A DNA stretch of 64,000 bases. Origin: Rhodohalobacter sp. SW132 (GTDB taxonomy: Bacteria; Bacteroidota; Rhodothermia; Balneolales; Balneolaceae). Location: the NCBI RefSeq assembly GCF_003390325.1, contig NZ_QUOK01000001.1, forward strand, positions 124,001 to 188,000, written 5' to 3'. How positions within the stretch are numbered: the stretch's first letter is position 1; each line of letters begins with the position of its first letter. A program made the position numbers and the translations under genes. Below are positions 9,690 through 17,718 of this stretch, in pieces. Under the pieces are notes generated by a model. The model was not told the DNA's origin. It saw nothing but the letters and a program-made list of their open reading frames with translations, and did no database searches.

Positions 9690-10036
9690 TAATTGAACAA
9701 ATCAGGAAGAATTTCCGGAATGGATCACGTGAAATGCTTCTGATTCGTGTCATATCACTGATGAAGTGATGGGGGGATTGGATGAGGATCTTCACCGAAT
9801 GAATTCGCTTCATCCGGTGAATTGCCCGGCTTTTTCATTATCCAATGCATAACCAGACAGAGTAATACTAGCCCAATCCACTCATCCGATGACGTGGAGT
9901 CAGCGGATGGGGGACCTGCCAACTCCAGATTTGACATGATCTGGAAAAAATGAATGAACCCGGATTTTATCCTGTTGGTCGATGCCACACCTGAGTCACA
10001 TCTTTTGTATCTTGTGCCTCTTTTTAAACTTCCGGA
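9690..10036. other. Intergenic stretch with one weak small-membrane-protein ORF
   Basis: 347 bases between the hydrolase-like gene and the transporter. On the minus strand a frame from an ATG at 9937 to 9755 encodes about 60 residues with one hydrophobic segment ('EWIGLVLLCLVMHWIMKK'). It could be a short membrane protein. It has no ribosome site that stands out, so I leave it unassigned. Nothing else is supported here. Confidence 0.3.
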
Positions 10037-11209
10037 ATGTCACCTGAACAAAACCGTAAAATTTTACTGATACTCGCGATTGCCGTAATCGCATTCAACC
10101 TGCGCCCATCCATCTCTGCAGTCGGTCCGCTGATCTCTGAAATTCGCAGCGACACCGGACTCTCCAACTCGCTCCTGGGAATGCTCACCACGTTGCCCGT
10201 ACTCGCTTTCGGTATTCTCTCGGTATTTACACCGCTGTTTACCAAACGGCTGGGTACAGAGGGAACCATGATGCTTGCGCTGATTATTCTAACGGCCGGA
10301 ATTCTGCTTCGTGTGATTCCCGGTTCGCTCATGCTCTTTGGCGGAACCATCATCCTGGGGGCTGGAATTGCCCTGGGAAATGTACTGTTACCGGGAATTG
10401 TAAAAAAACAGTTTCCAACCAAAACAGGTTTGGTAACCGGAATCTACTCCGGGATGCTGGGAATCGGCGCCGCGCTCTCTTCCGGAGTGAGCGTGCCGCT
10501 AAGTGAAAACGCGGGGTTTGGCTGGCGATGGGCTCTTGGATTCTGGGCACTTTTTTCAAGCATTGCGGTGCTTACCTGGTTCCCTCAGCTAAAACGAAAT
10601 TTCCAGGTGATTGCCAAACGTCCGCTCGGAAACGCCCTTAAACAACTCAGCCAGTCGGGACTCGCGTGGAATGTGTCTCTTTTTATGGGTTTTCAGTCGT
10701 TTACGTTTTATATCATCATTGCGTGGCTTCCGGAGGTATTGCAGGATCGCGGAATCAGCGCAATGGAGGCTGGGTGGATGCTTTCGCTTTGCCAGGGCAT
10801 GGGAGTGTTGGGTACATTTTTTATGCCCGCCTGGGCCGAAAGACTCGAAAATCAGCACATTCCGATTCTCGTTCTGATCATTTTGGAAATTCTCAGTCTT
10901 CTCTGGCTGATGATTCCCGGCACGGCATTCACCGGCGTGATTGTATCGCTGCTCGGTTTCAGCATGGGGGGCAGTTTTGGAATGGCCCTCCTCTTTATCG
11001 TACTCAGAACCCGGGATTCCGATTCTGCCAACGAACTATCAGGAATTTCACAGTCGGTTGGTTACACACTGGCCGCAACAGGCCCGGCGCTTTTCGGTGC
11101 GGTATTTGATATCGCACAGGTATGGACCGTTCCCCTGGGGATGTTGCTGCTCTTCAGCTTTTTAAAACTCTGGTCAGGCTGGAAAGCCGGAGATCAGGCC
11201 TTTGTTTAG
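10037..11209 (+). CDS. MFS transporter, CynX/NimT (cyanate permease) family
   Basis: A 390-residue inner-membrane transporter with about 12 membrane segments. The first helix has the family's 'AFNLRPSISAVGPL' signature. The loop between helices 2 and 3 has 'FTPLFTKRLGTE', and helix 5 has 'GMLGIGAALSSG'. The length is typical. CynX/YeaN-type carriers move small organic anions or nitroimidazole-type compounds; the real substrate cannot be read here. A possible weak terminator follows. Confidence 0.92.
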   Translation: MSPEQNRKILLILAIAVIAFNLRPSISAVGPLISEIRSDTGLSNSLLGMLTTLPVLAFGILSVFTPLFTKRLGTEGTMMLALIILTAGILLRVIPGSLMLFGGTIILGAGIALGNVLLPGIVKKQFPTKTGLVTGIYSGMLGIGAALSSGVSVPLSENAGFGWRWALGFWALFSSIAVLTWFPQLKRNFQVIAKRPLGNALKQLSQSGLAWNVSLFMGFQSFTFYIIIAWLPEVLQDRGISAMEAGWMLSLCQGMGVLGTFFMPAWAERLENQHIPILVLIILEILSLLWLMIPGTAFTGVIVSLLGFSMGGSFGMALLFIVLRTRDSDSANELSGISQSVGYTLAATGPALFGAVFDIAQVWTVPLGMLLLFSFLKLWSGWKAGDQAFV

Positions 11210-11215
11210 AGCTGG

Positions 11216-11245
11216 ACTCGAAATCTTCATTGGACGAGTTTTTTT
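11216..11245 (+). terminator. Possible weak terminator after the CynX-like gene
   Basis: A 5-bp stem ACTCG/CGAGT with a 14-base loop is followed by seven T residues. It begins about 7 bases after the transporter stop. The stem is short, so this is tentative. Confidence 0.35.
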
Positions 11246-11303
11246 GTTGTTAATTTGATAAACAAAATGATATGATGAATTCGTTGACGACTCGTCCGAT
11301 GAA
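11226..11303. repeat. 14-bp inverted repeat with a 50-base spacer
   Basis: TTCATTGGACGAGT (11226-11239) pairs with ACTCGTCCGATGAA (11290-11303), with one G-T style mismatch. It partly overlaps the candidate terminator. It could be a long stem-loop or an unlabelled repeat end. I see no gene inside. Confidence 0.5.
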
Positions 11304-11321
11304 TATTAAGGCATTAATCAT

Positions 11322-11630
11322 ATGTGGTTTAATTCCCCGATCCTCTGGGTTGGAAAAAATAAAAAAGTCTCTCTTCGAGAGGCTGTGAGGAAATATATCA
11401 ACAGCATTAAAAAACTCCTTCTATTTGACCACGAGGTCACGATGACACGAAGATTCACGAAGGTTAGGAATTTGATTTTGTTATACTTCGTGTACCCTCG
11501 TGACTTTGCGTCTTCGTGGTAAAAAAAATGGCCGATATCTTTGATTAAGTATTTCCTCACACCTTCTCGAAGGGTGACACATCAAAATAAGCTTTGTATT
11601 GACCAAAAAGTTATGAGTCACATCAAACTC
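11322..11630 (+). repeat. Family B repeat interrupted by a Family A element (copy 2)
   Basis: The outer ends match the Family B locus at 42.35 kb (left: 'ggtttaattccccga...'; right: 'aaaaagttatgagtca'). Between them lies a Family A element at about 11381-11566. Its ends read 'ggctgtgaggaaata' and 'tatttcctcacacc', an inverted terminal pair. Its inner arms, 'cacgatgacacgaag' and 'cttcgtgtaccctcgtga', fold back on each other. There is no coding capacity. Confidence 0.75.
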
Positions 11631-11660
11631 CAATAATCCAGCAATCCAATAAACTTCCAA

Positions 11661-12215
11661 ATGAAACAGAAAGCATTTTTTCTTGACCGCGACGGAACAC
11701 TCAATGTTGATTACAATTATGTACATACAAAAGAGGAGTGGGCCTGGTGTGATGGTGCCCTGGAAGCACTGCGGATTATTCAGGATCAGGGGTTTAAAAT
11801 TGTGGTTGTAACAAACCAGTCTGGGATCGCCAGAGCGCGTTATACGGAAGAGGACGTTATACAGCTCCACAAATGGGTTGATGAACAACTCAGTGAAGAA
11901 GGGCTATCGGTTGATGCCTGGCATATGGCGCCGCATCATCCCGAATACGATCCAAAACCGCACACCTGGCCGTCTGAAGACCGAAAGCCCGATACTGGTA
12001 TGTTTGATAAGGCCGCTGAAAATCTTGGGCTCCGCTTTAACGGTTCGTTTATGGCGGGTGATAAAATTTCAGATCTCCAACCCGCAATTAAACTGGGTAT
12101 GAAGCCCATTTTTATCCGATCAAGGCATGAACCCAAACAGGACAAAGCATGGCTGAAAAAACACTCCATCCGGCCCTATGATACACTTCTGGATGCGGTG
12201 AAAGAATTGTTGTGA
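11661..12215 (+). CDS. HAD-IIIA phosphatase, GmhB-like, lacking zinc ligands
   Basis: 184 residues of the histidinol/heptose-bisphosphate phosphatase family. The nucleophile D9 and acid D11 lie in 'FFLDRDGTLN'. Motif II is 'VVVTNQSGIAR' and motif IV is 'MAGDKISDLQPA'. GmhB removes the 7-phosphate of D-glycero-manno-heptose 1,7-bisphosphate for LPS core sugars. The family's Zn loop normally has Cys-x-His and Cys-x-Cys before 'RKPxPGM'. Here it reads 'MAPHHP' and 'PSEDRKPDTGM', so all three Cys are gone. The fold and catalytic core are intact, but the exact sugar phosphate substrate is uncertain. Confidence 0.85.
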   Translation: MKQKAFFLDRDGTLNVDYNYVHTKEEWAWCDGALEALRIIQDQGFKIVVVTNQSGIARARYTEEDVIQLHKWVDEQLSEEGLSVDAWHMAPHHPEYDPKPHTWPSEDRKPDTGMFDKAAENLGLRFNGSFMAGDKISDLQPAIKLGMKPIFIRSRHEPKQDKAWLKKHSIRPYDTLLDAVKELL

Positions 12216-12657
12216 TTTGGGATTTATTGTTAATTCATCTTTGTAAACAGTAATCAACTTTGAAATACCTACGTAGTACCGTCCATTTCACGAACTTCGG
12301 GTTGTGAGTGCCCTTTTTCCCGGGATCCCTTGGGGAGTTTGAAGAAAGGTGAGATACCATTGTTCAAACACCGCCCCCCTTTTATATAGAGCTGAATTTT
12401 CAGACCAACGTAGATAGTTTGAGTGTCGATGGTTCTGAAAATGATTCTTAAAAGGTATATCGTTGATTTGACTTCTGTCGGGTAACCATCGGATACAGTT
12501 TCAAACCCTACACAAGATTTAGCCCGATGGTTGATTGTTGTTTGTCTTCACCACCCCACGTTGAAACGTGGGGCTACAGTTTCTTTCACCCGCCTCCGGG
12601 GGTTGTTTGGAGCTTTTTTAATACCTGGGTTCAATTTTATAATTTGTATAAAAAATG
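12216..12657. other. Intergenic stretch with a REP-like hairpin
   Basis: 442 bases without a gene. The clear structure is 'ccccacgttgaaacgtgggg' at 12554-12573, an 8- to 9-bp stem with a tiny loop, followed by 'ctacagtttctttcacc'. This has the look of a single REP unit of a transposase-associated family different from that at 51-53 kb. I see no other copy in the window. Confidence 0.6.
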
Positions 12658-14760
12658 TTATTCAGACTCAGATTTCAAATGCTCTTCAAAAAACTCAAAG
12701 ATTCTTCGGTATTCATCATACCATGAATTCGGGCTGGTAAAACCGTGACGTTCTGATGGGTAGATCATCATCTCGAATTGTTCATGCCCGCTCTGGATTA
12801 ACTCTTCCGCATACTGGAATGCATCCTGTGAACCCACATTATCATCTATCAAACCGTGAAGGAGAATCACCGGGTGTTCTAGTTCGGAAGCGTGCGTGAG
12901 CGGTGAGCTTCGGTCATAATGTTCCGGCACTTCATCCGGATCTCCAAGCCGCGGAAGTGTATACCACGGATTGGCATAGTAGTAATTTCTCCAGTTCGAC
13001 ACTTTTCGCAAAGCAGCACCGGCGTGAAAACGATCGGGTTTGTCGGTCAGCACATAAAGCGCCATAAATCCGCCGTAACTTCCGCCATAAATACCCACGT
13101 TGTCGAGGTCCAGTGCGCCGCCGGTCTCTTCCTGCAGCCAGTCGAGGCCGTCCACAATATCTATTGTTTCATACTTGCCCATCCAGTTGGTCACATCTTC
13201 CCGAAACTTCCGGCCGTATCCTGTACTGTGGCGAAAATCAACCTCTACGACAATGTAGTCGTGGTACGTGAGATATTGATGAAACATATATTCCCGCCAG
13301 TAATTGTTCGACCACCCTTTGTATACGTTCTGAAGTGAGCCCGCCCCGTGAGCAAAAACCACCACGGGATACGTATTTTCAGGATTGTAGCCTTCCGGGT
13401 AGAGAACTGACATCGAGAGGCCGGTCTCGCCATCTCTTCCGGTGAACCGAATGTACTCCTCTTCTTGCCAGTCAATCACCTGAAATTGTTCAGGAACGGA
13501 ATTTGTGAGCTGAATCTCTCCGGAAGGATTTGAGAGATCTATTTTGAACAGATCATACGGTTCGTTGAAATAGGTTTTCGCATAAATCAGGGTTGATTTA
13601 TCCGGGCTGAGCGAAAACTGGTATCGGTATGCCTCCCGTTCGGTAAGCTGCTCTGCGGTTCCGTTTTGAGTATTGTATACAAACAGGTGTCGTTCTCCAT
13701 AATCTGCTTCGTTGTTTGCATATACAATTGTATTGTTGCCGATCCAGCTGGCCCATGTGATTTCAAAATCACCGTCAGTGTGCTGCTCAACACTTCCGGT
13801 GCGGAGATCGGCGATGTACATGTGATTCCAGCCGCTCTGTTCAGAAAGAAACATCAGTTTTTCATCAGATGGGGCAAATTCCATAGAATGACCGTGAAGC
13901 CATCCGTCCGTAGAATCTTCAAAAAGAACGGATGCTGTGGTATCACCATGGGTATCAAAAATTTTGAGCTTTCTCTCTTTCAGAGCTGCATCAGCATGAT
14001 CCACCGCAATAAATCGTCCGGATGCAGAAGCACTGGTTGATGACCGGTGAACGCCATCCACTAACGTTTTTCGCTCTCCGGTTTCAAGATCTGCACGCTG
14101 AACCGTAACGGCTGGAATTCCCCGGGTTGTTCCGCCCGGTGATACAAAATCTCCGAGATAAGTGGGGAAATATATGGTTCGTGAATCGGAATGGTCTGAT
14201 TGCGAAATGATCAGCGCCTGGTTGCCGGCCCAGCCGTTGAGTGAAAAGTTTGGTTCGTCACTGCTTTTGCGGGTTACCTGCTGAAGTCCCGGACGCGAAA
14301 CCTGGGTAACCCAAATATCCCCACTTTTTCCAAATGCGATACTCCGTCCATTCGGCGACCACTGAATACTGTATACGTTATCTTCAGACGAAAACAGATT
14401 TCGCTCAGCGGATCCATCAGCATTCGAAATATACAGATCACCATCTTTTGTATATGCAATCAGTCGGTTGTTTTGGGAGTGAAATACGCGATTGACATCC
14501 TCTGCTGGCTCGGGAGTCCCGCCATCGAGATCAAGTTTATAGAGCCCGGTATCAAAATATGCGGAATCATTCCAGGAGATGTAGACTGACTGCTGGTCAC
14601 CTGCAAAAGAGTGGAGCGAAGGGCGAATACCGGGGATCACCGGTTCCAGGAAAATATTTTCAAGAGTCAGGCGGTCTGGTTCGTCCGCCTGTGCAAGTGG
14701 CGCGTCAAAAAAGGGTACAACTATCATCGCAATGATGACCGGCAGTAGAATACGTTTCAT
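12658..14760 (-). CDS. S9 family prolyl oligopeptidase / dipeptidyl peptidase-like
   Basis: 700 residues with a signal peptide (MKRILLPVIIAMIVVPFFDA, cleavage near 'LAQA'). An N-terminal beta-propeller built from WD40/TolB-like blades (about 40-420) is followed by an alpha/beta hydrolase domain. The hydrolase carries Ser near 560 ('GIYGGSYGGFMALY'), Asp near 638 ('GLIDDNV') and His near 671 ('ERHGF'). It should be a periplasmic or surface exopeptidase cleaving short peptides, often after proline or alanine. The length is normal. It is a single gene with its 3' end facing an intergenic REP region. Confidence 0.93.
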   Translation of the reverse strand: MKRILLPVIIAMIVVPFFDAPLAQADEPDRLTLENIFLEPVIPGIRPSLHSFAGDQQSVYISWNDSAYFDTGLYKLDLDGGTPEPAEDVNRVFHSQNNRLIAYTKDGDLYISNADGSAERNLFSSEDNVYSIQWSPNGRSIAFGKSGDIWVTQVSRPGLQQVTRKSSDEPNFSLNGWAGNQALIISQSDHSDSRTIYFPTYLGDFVSPGGTTRGIPAVTVQRADLETGERKTLVDGVHRSSTSASASGRFIAVDHADAALKERKLKIFDTHGDTTASVLFEDSTDGWLHGHSMEFAPSDEKLMFLSEQSGWNHMYIADLRTGSVEQHTDGDFEITWASWIGNNTIVYANNEADYGERHLFVYNTQNGTAEQLTEREAYRYQFSLSPDKSTLIYAKTYFNEPYDLFKIDLSNPSGEIQLTNSVPEQFQVIDWQEEEYIRFTGRDGETGLSMSVLYPEGYNPENTYPVVVFAHGAGSLQNVYKGWSNNYWREYMFHQYLTYHDYIVVEVDFRHSTGYGRKFREDVTNWMGKYETIDIVDGLDWLQEETGGALDLDNVGIYGGSYGGFMALYVLTDKPDRFHAGAALRKVSNWRNYYYANPWYTLPRLGDPDEVPEHYDRSSPLTHASELEHPVILLHGLIDDNVGSQDAFQYAEELIQSGHEQFEMMIYPSERHGFTSPNSWYDEYRRIFEFFEEHLKSESE

Positions 14761-14946
14761 AAGTAAATATTTGTTTTCGGTAGAATCTGCTGAATTTGGT
14801 CTGAAAATAGAAAAAATGGCGGTATAAAAAAGCAGCGGCAGATGGATAAAATGCAGATATCACCAAAGCTGATCATCGTTGTAGGCCGTTCAAAATTATC
14901 CTATCTTACGAAGCTGTATAATCAATCAAAATAACTACCATTTTTT

Positions 14947-15264
14947 ATGACTTTACTACACGCGTTTTTTATGATGGGATCCCCTGACGGCGGCGGAGAC
15001 GGCGCCCTGATCAATCTGCTCTTCCTGGGTGCACTCTTTTTTGTATTCTACTTTTTTATTATTCGTCCCCAGAGCAAACGTCAGAAAGAGATACAGAAAA
15101 AAGTTTCTGAAATGAAAAAAGGCGATAAAGTGGTTACTGGCGGCGGAATGATTGGCATCGTGAACACAATCGACGAAGAAACTGTATTGTTAGAGATCGA
15201 CAGCGGCGTGAAAGCACGATTCCAAAAAGGGTCTATTACCGATGTAAACCCCGGTAAAAAGTAA
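14947..15264 (+). CDS. yajC: Sec translocase accessory subunit YajC
   Basis: 105 residues. One membrane helix at about 24-40 ('LLFLGALFFVFYFFIIRPQ') ends in the family signature 'RPQSKRQKE'. A small beta domain follows with 'GDKVVTGGGMIGIV' and 'VLLEIDSGVKARFQKGSI'. YajC joins SecDF-YidC at the inner membrane and assists protein export. secD/secF are not next to it here; ribB follows 83 bases downstream. Confidence 0.97.
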   Translation: MTLLHAFFMMGSPDGGGDGALINLLFLGALFFVFYFFIIRPQSKRQKEIQKKVSEMKKGDKVVTGGGMIGIVNTIDEETVLLEIDSGVKARFQKGSITDVNPGKK

Positions 15265-15347
15265 ATTTTGCAACATACTTTATCCGGCCGGATGTTCGCA
15301 ATCCGGCCAATTTCTATTTTCGGCAATCATACCTATCATTTTTTGTG

Positions 15348-16571
15348 ATGTCAGACAAAACGTTCGATACCATCCCCGAGGCCATTGAGGATATCCGCAA
15401 TGGAAAAATTGTGATCGTAGTGGACGATGAAGACCGTGAAAACGAGGGTGATTTTCTTATGGCGGCTGATAAAGTTACCCCCGATGCGGTGAATATCATG
15501 GTGAAGCATGCACGTGGCCTGGTCTGTGTGCCGATCACGAAAGAACGTGCTCATGAACTTGAGCTGGATTACATGGTCACGGAAGGTGCCGATCCCGATG
15601 AGGCAGCATTCACCATTTCGGTAGATCACAAAGAGCTGACCACCACCGGAATTTCCGCACCCGACCGCGCCAATACGATTCGCGAGCTGATCAATCCCGA
15701 TGCTTCTCCAACTGACTTCCGCCGGCCGGGGCATATATTCCCGCTTATCGGTGTAAATGGCGGTGTACTCCGCCGGGCCGGACATACCGAAGCAGCCATC
15801 GATTTTGCACGTCTTGCCGGTTGCCAGCCCGCCGGAATTATTTGTGAAATAATGCATGATGATGGCGAGATGGCGCGTCTGCCCGAGCTGATCGAGCTGA
15901 AAAAGAAATTCGGGATGAAGCTGGTGACGATTAAAGATCTGATCGCCTACCGGATGGAAAACGAATCGCTGGTAAAACAGATTCTCACTGTGGATATGCC
16001 CACAATTTACGGTGATTTCAAGCTGCAGGTTTTCCAGGACAAACTCACCGGCGAAGATCACCTGGCATTTACCAAGGGAACGTGGGGCGAAGATGATCCC
16101 GTATTGGTCCGGGTTCATTCGGCCAATCCGCTCGCTGATATTTTTGGCAGTAAGCGAAGTGATAAAACGGCTGTGCTTCAGCAATCTCTCAGTATGGTGG
16201 AAAAATCGAACCGCGGTGTGGTGCTCTATATGGATCAAATGAGCAGTGAATACACAATTATCGACCAGATTACCGCTATCCGCATGCAGGAAGAAGGGAT
16301 GAGTAAAGATGAGATTCGCAAGAAACTCGGGCTTAAGATGGATGCGAGGGATTACGGTGTGGGGGCGCAAATTCTGCATCAGCTTGGCATCCGGAAGCTT
16401 CGGCTGCTTACCAACAACCCGGTAAAACGCGTTGGGCTGAAGAGTTTTGGCCTTGAAATGGTTGAAGAGGTGAAAATAGAACTCGACCATGTAGATACCG
16501 ATCACCACGAGGAAAAGCTCGACAAGCCCGAAACCAGGGAAGGCTTTCTCAAAAAAATGATGCTTGAGTAG
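15348..16571 (+). CDS. ribB: RibBX-type protein: DHBP synthase fused to a degenerate GTP cyclohydrolase II domain
   Basis: 407 residues from the ATG at 15348; a GTG lies one codon earlier. The N-terminal half (about 1-205) is 3,4-dihydroxy-2-butanone-4-phosphate synthase with '[11 protein letters not shown]', '[11 protein letters not shown]', 'RRPGHIFPL' and '[10 protein letters not shown]'; it makes the four-carbon unit of riboflavin from ribulose 5-phosphate. The C-terminal half aligns with GTP cyclohydrolase II, but the zinc cysteines are lost: HSEC reads 'HSAN' and RCDC reads 'RSDK'. The 'RQEGRxIGL' active-site loop reads 'DQMSSEYTI'. Only 'RLLTNNP' and '[12 protein letters not shown]' remain. 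This matches the RibBX variants known from Proteobacteria, so an active ribA should lie elsewhere. Confidence 0.92.
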   Translation: MSDKTFDTIPEAIEDIRNGKIVIVVDDEDRENEGDFLMAADKVTPDAVNIMVKHARGLVCVPITKERAHELELDYMVTEGADPDEAAFTISVDHKELTTTGISAPDRANTIRELINPDASPTDFRRPGHIFPLIGVNGGVLRRAGHTEAAIDFARLAGCQPAGIICEIMHDDGEMARLPELIELKKKFGMKLVTIKDLIAYRMENESLVKQILTVDMPTIYGDFKLQVFQDKLTGEDHLAFTKGTWGEDDPVLVRVHSANPLADIFGSKRSDKTAVLQQSLSMVEKSNRGVVLYMDQMSSEYTIIDQITAIRMQEEGMSKDEIRKKLGLKMDARDYGVGAQILHQLGIRKLRLLTNNPVKRVGLKSFGLEMVEEVKIELDHVDTDHHEEKLDKPETREGFLKKMMLE

Positions 16572-16615
16572 CTCCCTTACTACAACTCTTAACCTATCAC
16601 CGCACGGAGAAACGG

Positions 16616-17236
16616 TTGCTGCAGTTTGATCTCTTCACGACAATCGATGCAATCGGCACATTTGCATTTGCTGTTTCCGGTGCTACAGCCGCTATCCGCA
16701 GCCGGTACGATATTTTTGGCATTCTCGTTCTCGCATTTGTAACAGCAATCGGCGGAGGTACCATCCGCGACCTGCTGATCGGTAACACCCCGGTCAACTG
16801 GCTGACCGACACGATTACCATCTGGTCGATACTCACCGGCTTTATATTCGCACTGATTTTTAGAAAACGGATTGGTAAATGGGATGGCTGGCTCTTCTTT
16901 TTTGATGCCGCCGGGCTCGGGCTTTTTACTGTAACCGGCACCCAAATCGGGCTTGCATCCGGCATGGGCGTTGGTATTTCGGTAACGCTGGGCACGATTA
17001 CCGGCTGTTTTGGCGGCGTGATCCGTGATGTGCTGGCAGGCATCAAACCGCTTATTTTCAGAAAAGAGATCTACGCATCTGCCGCTGTGATCGGAGGGCT
17101 TCTTTTTGCCGGAACGCTGCACTTTACCGGATCGCTATTCTGGGCTCAAATCACTGGAATCATCAGCACAGTGCTGATCCGTGTGATTTCCGTACGGTTT
17201 GAACTTGAGCTTCCGAAACTTAAAAGCAGTTCTTGA
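16616..17236 (+). CDS. Trimeric intracellular cation (TRIC)-family channel
   Basis: 206 residues with seven predicted membrane segments in two repeats. Each repeat carries the family's glycine-rich motif: 'TAIGGGTIRDLLIG' near 42 and 'TGCFGGVIRDVLAG' near 130. This is the bacterial TRIC/UPF0126 (YadS/YicG) family of homotrimeric cation channels in the inner membrane. The start is TTG at 16616, preceded by 'cggaga' at a good spacing. It follows ribB by 44 bases and may be co-transcribed. Confidence 0.93.
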   Translation: MLQFDLFTTIDAIGTFAFAVSGATAAIRSRYDIFGILVLAFVTAIGGGTIRDLLIGNTPVNWLTDTITIWSILTGFIFALIFRKRIGKWDGWLFFFDAAGLGLFTVTGTQIGLASGMGVGISVTLGTITGCFGGVIRDVLAGIKPLIFRKEIYASAAVIGGLLFAGTLHFTGSLFWAQITGIISTVLIRVISVRFELELPKLKSSS

Positions 17237-17272
17237 AGTATCGCGTATAGCTGGAAATTTTAGGTTGATGAT

Positions 17273-17434
17273 AAAAGTCCCCTCTTGAGAGGGGAAATGG
17301 ATTTGAAAACTGCGGAACGCAGATTTTCAAGCCGAGGGGTGTGTTGGTAGGGTGCATGATCTAAAAAGTAACTTCAATTTTGACCAATGCTCTTCGGAAC
17401 ACACCCCTAAATCCCCTCTCAAGAGGGGACTTTT
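17273..17434. repeat. Family B repeat, copy with 23-bp perfect terminal inverted repeats
   Basis: The left end (17273-17295, 'aaaagtcccctcttgagagg...') is the exact reverse complement of the right end (17412-17434). Each end is also a hairpin by itself. Inside are 'gaggggtgtgtt' and 'aacacacccct', which also pair. The remaining parts of the gap 17237-17718 show no supported gene. Confidence 0.8.
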
Positions 17435-17718
17435 TGACCGTCACCTCAAAAAATGTGCCTTCATACGATATATATCATAACCACAATTCAAAATTTGTTC
17501 ACACGGTAGATTAGAAAAGAGGGAACTTAATACAGGATAAAAGAAATGGATTATCAAACGATCTCAGGTAACAACCCAAAAATCATCTTCAATCTTCACA
17601 GATTTTTTCAACTGGCTGTGTTAGATTACGAGCGGATTTTCACGGCACCGTAAATATTACTGCAATACCGATCTCCGTTTGGAAACAGACGATCTGCAAC
17701 TTCAATGCATTACAACTT

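Noticed and set aside
9755-9937. Small membrane protein gene on the minus strand
   Set aside because: One hydrophobic segment only, no clear ribosome site and no recognised family; kept as a remark in the intergenic entry.
15265-15347. FMN riboswitch upstream of ribB
   Set aside because: The gap is only 83 bases and shows none of the conserved RFN element segments.
15351-16508. A 385-codon open frame antisense to ribB
   Set aside because: It lies wholly opposite a gene with perfect family motifs, has a histidine/isoleucine-rich composition typical of antisense shadows, and no ribosome site.
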